DNA of 14,957 nucleotides from UMGS1502 sp045545435 (GTDB lineage Bacteria; Actinomycetota; Coriobacteriia; Coriobacteriales; Eggerthellaceae): assembly GCA_045545435.1 (NCBI GenBank), contig JAZQAV010000027.1, positions 1 to 14,957 on the forward strand. The letters run 5' to 3'. Both the position numbers and the translations under genes were made by a program. Numbering within the stretch: position 1 is the first letter of the stretch; each line of letters starts with the position of its first letter. The notes under the pieces are model-generated. The model worked only from the letters and a program-made list of their open reading frames with translations. It was not told where the DNA came from and made no database searches. This document shows, piece after piece, positions 7,658 to 13,483 of this stretch.

Positions 7658-7912
7658 GAACTGTTCCTTTCATTTGCGCACAGGCGTGTCACCTGCGCTA
7701 AAACTTTCTTTTGGCCAACTGCGCTGCGTTTTTTCCCGTGCGTTTAGCCGTTTGGCTGCGCTGTTTTGTCCAACCGTGCTGCGTCTTTTTGCACGCTCTC
7801 GCTGTTTTGGCCGTTTTAGCTGCGCTGTTGCGACCGTTTACACGCCACGCAATTAGCCACAGCCAAGCAAGCGCTTACAGCTGCGTAATTGGCCGCGCCG
7901 CCAGCCAAGTTA
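7658..7912 (-). repeat. hypE leader with degenerate repeats
   Basis: No gene is seen. On the plus strand 7709-7734 and 7764-7790 are near copies (TTTTGGCCAACTGCGC... against TTTTGTCCAACCGTGC..., about three mismatches and one gap). CCGTTTGGCTGCGCTG at 7748-7763 recurs as CCGTTTTAGCTGCGCTG at 7811-7827. On the hypE mRNA side these read as CGCAGC and GGCCAAAA-like blocks. A hairpin of GCGC...AGG with CCT...GCGC (7676-7698) lies directly before the hypE ribosome binding site. The hypE promoter could not be located. Confidence 0.45.
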
Positions 7913-8449
7913 TTAATGCGTATGATGATGCCCCGCGTGAGTGTGGCCTGCCGCATGACTGTGGCTGGACGCATGCCCGCGATTCACGCTGTACGCGTTA
8001 CCGCGGTAAGCCGACGAAAGGCTGGCTTCCTCGCTAGGCGTAACCGTTGTGGTAACCAGTCCGCCGTTTTTAACGCCCTTCGTCCCCAGGATAAGGTTCG
8101 CCAAATCGTGCACATCGGTTGTTTCGCCGCGCAGAATAATCACCTCGAGGCAATATTCTTCATCAAGGTGAACATGCGTCGAGCTAACCACCATGCCGAA
8201 ATACGAATGCTGAATGGTGTTGAGCTTTTCCTGCACGTCAGACTCATGATGGTTGTAAACAATGGTAAGCGTGCCCATGACAATGGCGCCCGGCATCTCG
8301 CACTCATCAGCTACCAATGCCTCGCGAACCAAATCGCGCACGACTTCGCTGCGGTTTTTTGCCAAACCACGCCGCGCCACCAGCCGGTCGAACTGCATGA
8401 GCAGGTCTTCCGGCATGGCCACGGAAAAGCGCATCAATTCGTTTTTCAT
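7913..8449 (-). CDS. nikR: Nickel-responsive transcriptional regulator NikR
   Basis: A 178-residue ribbon-helix-helix DNA-binding protein that represses or activates nickel uptake and nickel-enzyme genes when Ni(II) is bound. Residues 5-45 form the ribbon-helix-helix domain (MRFSVAMPEDLL, then a NRSEVVRDLVREAL helix). The C-terminal ACT-like domain carries the high-affinity nickel ligands His81, His92, His94 and Cys100, aligning exactly with E. coli H76, H87, H89, C95. Beyond the usual end (about 135-140 residues) there is an extension of about 40 residues ending in a tail with eight histidines in the last 21 residues, probably an additional metal-binding segment. It starts 15 nt after the stop of the small upstream gene, so the two are co-transcribed; its own ribosome binding site is weak, which suggests coupling. 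The hypE gene downstream is a logical nickel-regulon neighbour. Confidence 0.93.
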   Translation of the reverse strand: MKNELMRFSVAMPEDLLMQFDRLVARRGLAKNRSEVVRDLVREALVADECEMPGAIVMGTLTIVYNHHESDVQEKLNTIQHSYFGMVVSSTHVHLDEEYCLEVIILRGETTDVHDLANLILGTKGVKNGGLVTTTVTPSEEASLSSAYRGNAYSVNRGHASSHSHAAGHTHAGHHHTH

Positions 8450-8464
8450 TGCAAACCGTCTTGC

Positions 8465-8719
8465 TTATATGAGATTGACCTGCACGTTTGCGACAGCTTC
8501 GGCGTCGTCTTCAATTGCGTCCTTAGCATCAGAGAGCAAAGCGCGCACGGTATCGAGCTGCGTCATAACGCTGTGCAACTTGTCGCCGACCGTCGCCAAA
8601 CCGGCGTCTTCCGCCGCATGCGCCATGTTGTGGGCCCAGCGGCGCTCCACCTTGATGTGGTCGTCAATCATTTCGATCATCTGCTCAAGTTGGCCCGTGT
8701 TCACTCCATTAGTGCACAT
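8465..8719 (-). CDS. Small helical protein of unknown function, co-transcribed with nikR
   Basis: An 84-residue acidic, apparently all-helical protein not recognised as any family. The ATG at 8719 is chosen because AGGAAGGT precedes it by 7 nt; an ATG 36 nt further upstream overlaps the promoter region and has no such site. Residues about 8-38 and 43-77 can form two amphipathic helices with many Glu/Asp. Histidines at 21, 30, 34 and 49 (H30 and H34 one turn apart) and Cys2 could bind metal, but this is speculation. No signal peptide or membrane segment. The 15-nt gap to nikR suggests a job in nickel handling or NikR control. Confidence 0.75.
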   Translation of the reverse strand: MCTNGVNTGQLEQMIEMIDDHIKVERRWAHNMAHAAEDAGLATVGDKLHSVMTQLDTVRALLSDAKDAIEDDAEAVANVQVNLI

Positions 8720-8748
8720 AATGTACCTTCCTTCTATGCGACTGATTG

Positions 8749-8775
8749 GTATCATAATCCTTGGTCAAAGCATAC
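8749..8775. promoter_or_regulatory. Candidate NikR operator overlapping the nikR-operon promoter
   Basis: On the minus strand the sequence is GTATGC, 15 nt, TGATAC. The E. coli NikR operator is GTATGA-N16-TCATAC, so each half matches five of six bases but the spacer is one base short. The site overlaps a TATGAT -10-like box (8757-8752) for the small gene and nikR, and lies in the gap shared with the divergent gene. Autoregulation is a reasonable inference; the site is not proven. Confidence 0.4.
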
Positions 8776-8796
8776 TGCACAATAGCAAAAGGCGGT

Positions 8797-9276
8797 GTGA
8801 AAATTACGCTTAACGGTAACATTTACGAGGTTTCGCTCCAACAGACCCATGATCTGTTCGCGCCCTACATTAGCGGAGCCGACTACGGCCTGGTTGTTGC
8901 AATAGGACAAACGTGGCCTCACGAAGCTTCCCATACCGCAATCGAAAACTCGTTGCGCGCGCTTGGTTATGGCACCAAGGCGTGCACATATATTGCTATC
9001 GCCCCGCCAAATAGCGACGGCACGAGTCCGCTTGACGCGCAGGCGCTGTACACGCTTATTGAAGGGCTCGACCCCGTGTGCATTATTGTCCTCGATGAAC
9101 CATCGGCCCAACTCGTGAGCACCGCCTACCGCCATCCGTTGCGCACCAATACGCCCGTGCGGCTTTTAGGGCGCGACGTGGTTGTGTTTGGCGACCTTGA
9201 AGAGCTCATAAGCACACCCGAAGGAAAGCAGCAAGCATGGGCTTTGCTTAAGACACTCCCAAAGTATTCAAGCTAG
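8797..9276 (+). CDS. Hypothetical protein, divergent from the nikR operon
   Basis: A protein of 159 residues, not recognised. It looks like a compact alpha/beta cytosolic protein: alternating hydrophobic strands (YGLVVAIG, TYIAIAPP, VCIIVLDE, RDVVVFGD) with helices between, no signal peptide or membrane segment. The start is uncertain. The GTG at 8797 is preferred because the protein then begins VKITLNGN, a natural first strand; a TTG at 8761 in the same frame would place the start inside the candidate operator. There is no internal methionine and no strong ribosome binding site, only AAGGCGG close to the GTG. Its 5' end faces the nikR operon across 77 bp, so shared regulation is possible. 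Confidence 0.6.
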   Translation: MKITLNGNIYEVSLQQTHDLFAPYISGADYGLVVAIGQTWPHEASHTAIENSLRALGYGTKACTYIAIAPPNSDGTSPLDAQALYTLIEGLDPVCIIVLDEPSAQLVSTAYRHPLRTNTPVRLLGRDVVVFGDLEELISTPEGKQQAWALLKTLPKYSS

Positions 9277-9345
9277 AACTTATTTGTTACCTCGCGTCTT
9301 GTTTCTCTCGCTATTGCCAACGATGCGCTTCGCTTAACCGCAGAT

Positions 9346-9386
9346 GCCTGGGGCTTTTTTCTAATTGCCCCTTGTTTTTCACATGT
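9346..9386 (+). terminator. Possible weak terminator after the divergent hypothetical gene
   Basis: GGGGC and GCCCC can pair across a 12-nt T-rich loop, followed by TTGTTTTT. The stem is short and the loop large, so only a weak candidate. Nothing else convincing lies between the stop codon at 9276 and the TetR promoter. Confidence 0.3.
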
Positions 9387-9447
9387 TTAAGGGTACTGTT
9401 AATGTAATTTGTCATTTATTTATTTCGATGATGCTTTTTCTCAACTT

Positions 9448-9456
9448 TGCTATAAT
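9448..9456 (+). promoter_or_regulatory. Extended -10 promoter of the TetR gene
   Basis: TGCTATAAT is a perfect extended -10 element, about 100 nt before the TetR ATG. No good -35 hexamer is found at 16-18 nt, which is acceptable for an extended -10 promoter. The surrounding 60 bp are AT-rich compared with the window. Confidence 0.65.
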
Positions 9457-9470
9457 TCAGGCGCCTATAG

Positions 9471-9491
9471 ATTGCGCAGGTCATGCGCAAT
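9471..9491. promoter_or_regulatory. 21-bp palindrome, probable TetR autoregulatory operator
   Basis: ATTGCGCA (9471-9478) and TGCGCAAT (9484-9491) are perfect 8-bp inverted repeats with a 5-nt spacer. They begin 14 bp after the TATAAT box, where a bound dimer would block initiation. The size and position are typical of TetR-family operators. A second, smaller palindrome, CTCAA-N3-TTGAG, lies at 9516-9528. Confidence 0.6.
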
Positions 9492-9557
9492 GGGAATAAG
9501 TGTTACCAGCGTTTTCTCAAGTATTGAGTTCAGCGCCCGTCAAACGTGAGGTGTGTT

Positions 9558-10193
9558 ATGACCCGTCATGCGGGAATCACGAGCCAAGAAACCAAAGAGA
9601 ACATCTTGGCAGCGGCTGCGGAGGAGTTCGCAGAGAAAGGTTACGATGATGCTTCCCTACGCTGCATATGCGGAAAAGCACATGTAACAACAGGAGCTCT
9701 CTACTTTTTCTTCGATAACAAAGAAGACCTGTTCCGCAACGTAACGGAACCGGCATTCGAGGAAATTCAAAACCTGTCCATAGACATCTTGACCAAGTTT
9801 TTGGAGTACGACGAAGAATCTTGGGATGAAGATGAGCTTTCCAACTTGATGGCCGACCGCGTAATTGCGCTGCTTTCCGGCGAAGGAGCTGCGGCGTTGT
9901 CGCTTTTGCGCGATTTGAGCCATCCCACGATCATCGACCGCAGTCGACAGGCAGCGCGACGCATCGCCGAGCTTACCTATCAGTACATGGATCAGTTCCA
10001 CAAGATTGACCATGAGCTTCTTCCCGCTGAGGATCCCGCGTTTTACTGGGTTGCCCAAATTCAAATCGATTCGTTCGCGCACCTTATCCAGTTCGCTGAC
10101 GACGAAGAGATGCTGCGTCGTCAAGCGCGCCTTGCGATACGATTTGTGTGCGGTGGCCTGGGAGCTCTCGCAAAACCCGGACACAGCAAATAA
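9558..10193 (+). CDS. TetR/AcrR-family transcriptional regulator
   Basis: A 211-residue one-component repressor. The N-terminal helix-turn-helix is clear: TKENILAAAAEEFAEKGYDD is helix 1, followed by ASLRCICGKAHVTTGALYFFF, with the usual recognition-helix signature and then DNKEDLF. The remaining 140 residues are helical and acidic and form the ligand/dimer domain, which does not point to a particular inducer. The ATG at 9558 is preferred over an in-frame GTG at 9546 because GAGG lies 6 nt upstream of it. A strong extended -10 promoter and a 21-bp palindrome precede it, so it probably represses itself. The next gene, tatD, follows after 84 bp on the same strand and may be co-transcribed. No transporter or enzyme target is adjacent. 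Confidence 0.88.
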   Translation: MTRHAGITSQETKENILAAAAEEFAEKGYDDASLRCICGKAHVTTGALYFFFDNKEDLFRNVTEPAFEEIQNLSIDILTKFLEYDEESWDEDELSNLMADRVIALLSGEGAAALSLLRDLSHPTIIDRSRQAARRIAELTYQYMDQFHKIDHELLPAEDPAFYWVAQIQIDSFAHLIQFADDEEMLRRQARLAIRFVCGGLGALAKPGHSK

Positions 10194-10277
10194 CAGCAGC
10201 GGCACAAAACTTCGCATGGCACCGCTTGCCGGCAATCGTTGATGTGCCTGCCAGCAAGCGCATTTCAAGGAGGCGTT

Positions 10278-11111
10278 ATGGGGTTCTCTGAAACACGGCT
10301 TCACGACCTCCATTGCCACCTTGATTTCATAAACAACGCGCTCGAAGTTGCCGCCGACGCAGCAGCGGCGGGTACGCGCATATTCGCAACCACCGTGACC
10401 CCGCTGGGCTATCTGCAAGCTCACATGCATTTCGCCACGGTCGAAAACGTTGCGCTTGGCTTGGGGCTTCACCCTTGGTACCTTGCGCAGTCGGCAAATA
10501 TCAGAAACCAGCAGTTGGAGCTGTTCGCCAACGTTTTGCCCAGCACTTCCTTCGTTGGAGAAGTTGGCCTCGACCTAGGAAAAAAGCAACTGCCACGCGC
10601 GCAGGAACAAATAGAGGCCTTCACCGCCATTGCAGATCAATGCGCCCGCGCAGGATCAAAAACCATTTCGCTGCACTCCGTAAAAGCAGCAGCCGAAGTT
10701 TTGGACATCCTCCAGCATACGGGCGCGCTCGATACGTGCACGTGCATTTTCCACTGGTTCTCGGATTCCAACGACATACTTCACCGCGCCATTAAGGCTG
10801 GCTGCTTTTTTTCCGTGGGACCGTTCATGGCCGCCTCCAGACGAGGACGCGAGTATTTGAAGGTTATCCCCGTAGAGCGCATGCTGCTTGAAACGGACGC
10901 GCCGCCCACAATGGGTGAGAGCTCTACGCGCGATATTGTTACCGGCGAACCGCGCACGCCTTATTCATATGAGCTGCTGCGTGATGGGCTGGTTAATGCA
11001 GCGGAGGTAATTGCGCAGGTTAAAGGGCCCGAAGCGCTTGAGGTAATTGCGAAGACGTCCGAACGGTTGCTCTGCAGCGGACAACCGTGCGCCGGCACAC
11101 TTACACGCTGA
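10278..11111 (+). CDS. TatD-family metal-dependent hydrolase
   Basis: A 277-residue TIM-barrel hydrolase of the TatD family (amidohydrolase superfamily; members include Mg-dependent deoxyribonucleases). Metal-ligand motifs are in order: DLHCHLD (His12, His14), GLHPWY (61-68 region), VGEVGLDL (Glu95), SLHS (His133), FHWFSDS (His159) and ETDAP (Asp207). All expected ligands are present, so it should be active. Length is close to the 255-270 usual for the family. The ATG at 10278 is chosen because AAGGAGG lies 4 nt before it; an earlier ATG in frame at 10239 has no such site. Compared with TatD it has Trp in place of Cys in the HCFSG motif and Gly-Lys after the LDL of the GEVGLD segment, so it may be a divergent branch with a different substrate. 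Confidence 0.88.
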   Translation: MGFSETRLHDLHCHLDFINNALEVAADAAAAGTRIFATTVTPLGYLQAHMHFATVENVALGLGLHPWYLAQSANIRNQQLELFANVLPSTSFVGEVGLDLGKKQLPRAQEQIEAFTAIADQCARAGSKTISLHSVKAAAEVLDILQHTGALDTCTCIFHWFSDSNDILHRAIKAGCFFSVGPFMAASRRGREYLKVIPVERMLLETDAPPTMGESSTRDIVTGEPRTPYSYELLRDGLVNAAEVIAQVKGPEALEVIAKTSERLLCSGQPCAGTLTR

Positions 11112-11250
11112 AAACGCCGCCTCGCACAAAACGATTGCGAAAGAAAAAAGGCGGTCGGCAACGTTATTCAATAGCCTTTTTGGCAAAGGGCCAAAGCAGC
11201 CGCGCGGAGGAAACGTACTCAGTAACAAATGTTTTACAAAATGCGTGATG

Positions 11251-11303
11251 GATTCTCGAATCGATTGATATTCAATAGACGCGTCGCATTACGGTGCTAT
11301 AAT
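11251..11303 (+). promoter_or_regulatory. Promoter region of the thioredoxin-like gene with two small palindromes
   Basis: TGCTATAAT (11295-11303) is an extended -10 element about 54 nt before the ATG, with a weak TAGACG at -35. Just upstream are GATTC-TC-GAATC (11251-11262) and ATTGA-TAT-TCAAT (11264-11276). These adjacent inverted repeats could hold a regulator over the -35 area. Confidence 0.55.
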
Positions 11304-11356
11304 TTGTTAGCTACCAGTTCTAATGAACAAAAACCAACCATAGGAGGATGGATATC

Positions 11357-11680
11357 ATGAAAAAGCTGGACGGTGCAAAGTTTGACGAGATCATCTACGA
11401 TGACGGCGATCCTTGCCTGGTTATGTTCACCCGCAAGAGCTGCCATGTGTGCCAGCAGGTACACCCCAAGCTGGAGGAGCTCGCTGCTGACGAGGACTAC
11501 AAGGGCAAGTTCGGCTTCTACGAGGTAGACGTCGAGGAGCAGGGCGACCTGTTCCAGCGCTTCTCCCTGAAGGGCGTTCCTCAGGTTCTGTTCTTCAACG
11601 ACGGCGAGTATGTTGGCAAGATGGCCGGCGAGAAGGACATCGACGAGTACGCTGACAAGATCGAGGAGATCGTTGGCTAA
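11357..11680 (+). CDS. Thioredoxin-like protein with CHVC active site
   Basis: A 107-residue single-domain thioredoxin-fold protein, cytosolic. The redox motif is SCHVC (Cys29, Cys32) instead of the usual CGPC, and the cis-proline loop is GVPQV (Pro75). Strand VLFFNDGEYVG and the acidic C-terminal helix complete the fold. It should catalyse thiol-disulfide exchange, but the His-Val dipeptide would change its redox potential and partner choice. The ATG at 11357 is chosen because AGGAGG (11342-11347) lies 9 nt upstream; another in-frame ATG at 11348 directly abuts the Shine-Dalgarno. The codon choice is strikingly uniform (CTG, AAG, GAG, GGC, TTC, TAC), unlike its neighbours, which suggests high expression. 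It has its own promoter and terminator and so forms a single-gene unit. Confidence 0.88.
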   Translation: MKKLDGAKFDEIIYDDGDPCLVMFTRKSCHVCQQVHPKLEELAADEDYKGKFGFYEVDVEEQGDLFQRFSLKGVPQVLFFNDGEYVGKMAGEKDIDEYADKIEEIVG

Positions 11681-11706
11681 CTTGCAGCCTTAAGCTGAAG
11701 TTGCAA

Positions 11707-11733
11707 AAGCCCCCGATTTTCGGGGGCTTTTTT
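11707..11733 (+). terminator. Strong intrinsic terminator of the thioredoxin-like gene
   Basis: AAGCCCCCGA, loop TTT, TCGGGGGCTT, then further T residues: a 10-bp stem with a T tract, 27 nt after the stop codon. On the minus strand the stem is followed by TTTT, so it can also serve the convergent metallo-beta-lactamase gene. Confidence 0.92.
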
Positions 11734-11752
11734 GTTGCTGGATGCAGGCAGC

Positions 11753-11786
11753 GGGTTAAGGGGCAAAATAGTGCGCCCTTTAACCC
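11753..11786. repeat. 12-bp inverted repeat between convergent genes
   Basis: GGGTTAAGGGGC (11753-11764) pairs with GCCCTTTAACCC (11775-11786), with one G-T wobble and a 10-nt loop. It has no T tract on either side. It lies between the thioredoxin terminator and the hairpin at 11863-11896, in the convergent region. Confidence 0.7.
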
Positions 11787-11862
11787 TGGGCAGGTAAATC
11801 CAAACTCGCCACCATCGAGCAAACGCATGGCTTATAGGAGGTAGGTGCGCCTCCCTAATACA

Positions 11863-11896
11863 AGGTGGACTGGAAACATCTGTTTCCAGTCCACCT
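11863..11896. repeat. 16-bp perfect inverted repeat with 2-nt centre
   Basis: AGGTGGACTGGAAACA (11863-11878), TC, then the exact reverse complement (11881-11896). It lies 57 bp past the stop codon of the metallo-beta-lactamase-fold gene. The RNA from either strand would fold into a very stable stem. No T tract follows. It could be a factor-assisted terminator, an mRNA 3' stabiliser or a recombination/MITE remnant. Confidence 0.75.
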
Positions 11897-11952
11897 ACCG
11901 AGATTCACTTCAGCCAGCCAGCACTTATTTAGCTGAGTCTTTCACGCGCAGC

Positions 11953-13206
11953 TTACGCTTGGATGTCCTTTGCGCACGCCCACAAATAGTGGCGTCCATT
12001 TGCCGACGTCATCTGCTTTGCACGCCCTATCAGGCATTCTTTCTTAAGCGCAGGCTCGTCCACCATCTCCAGAAGCTGCAAAGCAAGCTGATACTCTTTG
12101 TTGTCCATGCACACACGGATGCGCTCCATAAGCTTGTCTTCGCCAATAAGGTCAAGAAGCGTTTCCTGATAGTTTTTGTTGCGCACGGGCATAAGAGCCA
12201 CGGGGTCGCCATCAAACCAGCCCACATAGCCAGCGTAAATACCCTTTACGCTCCATTCCACCGTGCCGTAGCATTCTTGAAGGCACGGGAGGTTCTTCCA
12301 TTTTTCGGGAAGCTGAACAGCGGCAACAGCCTCGTCAACCGGCATGCATTTGTTAATGCACTCAAGCGTTTGCATGAGCACATATTCAATCGCATCGCGA
12401 TAGGTGCCCACTTGCTCCTGAATCAACGACGCCCCAATAAGGGCCTTTGAATGGCCGGGCAGCAATACTTGAATATCGTGGTCCAGAATGCGCGTGAGCG
12501 AATCTACCCAGGTAGCTATATCACGATAATTGGTGCCGCGAATGGCATAGAGGTTAGGCCAGCAGGCATAGTAATTGTCGCCGCTGCACATTACCTGGTC
12601 ATCGGGCAGCCAAACAAAGATTTGATCGTCGGTTTCACCAGGAGCACGAACCAACTGAAAACGCACGCCATCGATAATTCGATCAACGCGATTCTCCTCG
12701 TTGTAAATGGTAGTAGGCGCAACTACGTCAGGTGTTTCACGGGAAACATCTTCGGGGTCGAGTGCACCAAGACCCAGGCTCAGCGCTTCTTCAGGCGTGA
12801 GACCCGCACCAAACTGGCGCAGCCCACGTTTACCAAGAGCAGTTGCGATGCGGTCGTAAAACGGAAGCGGCGTATTCACTGGCGTGAAGCCAATTATTTC
12901 AGAAAGCGTTTGGCGTGCTGCGCCCGAACCGCCCATATGGTCAATGTGGCTATGCGTATAAATAAGTGTCTTGACTGGCTTGTCAGTGATTTTTGCCAGC
13001 TCAGCGTACGCTGCACGTGCATTTGAGGGCTTGCTGAAACCATCGATCATAATCACCGAGGAATCGCCGATGATGGCCGTGGCATTAGAGGCGCCAAAAC
13101 CGCTGAAGAAGTAGATGCGGTCGTTAACCTTGAGCATTTTCTTCTCGGTATTGAGTTCCGTGACATATTTCAGGACTTCCTCGCCCTGCAGGTCTTTGAA
13201 TTCCAT
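11953..13206 (-). CDS. Metallo-beta-lactamase-fold hydrolase, alkylsulfatase (SdsA1/YjcS/BDS1) type, short form
   Basis: A 417-residue predicted cytosolic zinc hydrolase. The THSHIDH motif (His85, His87, Asp89, His90) is the metal-binding signature. APGETDD (188-194), CSGDN (207-211), the PNLYAIRG segment (217-224) and LLPGHSKAL (248-256, His252) follow the alkylsulfatase pattern. A helical region (RDAIEYV ... LPEKW ... ECYGTVEWSVKGIYAGYVGWFDG) matches the dimerisation domain of that family. Known members are about 620-660 residues and end in an SCP2-like lipid-binding domain; here this domain is missing and there is no signal peptide. A glutamate normally found in the second metal site appears to be Asp210. 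It may cleave an organosulfate, but the substrate is not determined. The ATG at 13206 follows GGGAGGAAG. It lies downstream of the luxR gene on the same strand and may be its target. Confidence 0.8.
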   Translation of the reverse strand: MEFKDLQGEEVLKYVTELNTEKKMLKVNDRIYFFSGFGASNATAIIGDSSVIMIDGFSKPSNARAAYAELAKITDKPVKTLIYTHSHIDHMGGSGAARQTLSEIIGFTPVNTPLPFYDRIATALGKRGLRQFGAGLTPEEALSLGLGALDPEDVSRETPDVVAPTTIYNEENRVDRIIDGVRFQLVRAPGETDDQIFVWLPDDQVMCSGDNYYACWPNLYAIRGTNYRDIATWVDSLTRILDHDIQVLLPGHSKALIGASLIQEQVGTYRDAIEYVLMQTLECINKCMPVDEAVAAVQLPEKWKNLPCLQECYGTVEWSVKGIYAGYVGWFDGDPVALMPVRNKNYQETLLDLIGEDKLMERIRVCMDNKEYQLALQLLEMVDEPALKKECLIGRAKQMTSANGRHYLWACAKDIQA

Positions 13207-13236
13207 GACTTCCTCCCTAGATAACGTGCGGTGAGC

Positions 13237-13242
13237 ATTATC
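13237..13242 (-). promoter_or_regulatory. Possible -10 element of the alkylsulfatase-type gene
   Basis: GATAAT on the minus strand, 31 nt before the ATG, inside GTGGGATAATGC. No convincing -35 hexamer is at the proper distance (TTGATA is 22 nt away). The remaining 13245-13420 sequence shows no gene. Confidence 0.3.
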
Positions 13243-13418
13243 CCACAGGCGCCAGCCACCGCGCTATCAAGTGCAAACTGTAGCCACGCTCATGTCACCT
13301 GCTCTGCAAGAAGCAAACATTCTTTCAAGAATGATAGCAACGATAGAGACAAGAGTGGGTGTGCGGTTTATGCGCAACAATTGAGCTTGTTGCAAAACGA
13401 ACAACACCACGCAGATTG

Positions 13419-13442
13419 AAGGCAAAACGCCAAAGGCGCCTT
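13419..13442 (-). terminator. Possible terminator of the luxR gene
   Basis: AAGGC/GCCTT and inner CGCC/GGCG can form a hairpin, with TTTT on the minus strand directly after the inner stem. It lies 41 nt after the luxR stop. Upstream of it is a perfect GAACGC-T-GCGTTC palindrome (13457-13469). The outer and inner stems compete, so confidence is modest. Confidence 0.4.
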
Positions 13443-13483
13443 AACAATGGTCTAAGGAACGCTGCGTTCGCACGCGTTAAACG

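Noticed and set aside
8735..8756. TATG-N14-CATA as an alternative NikR site
   Set aside because: The spacing is four bases too short compared with the known operator (TATG-N18-CATA), so the 8749-8775 site is the better candidate.
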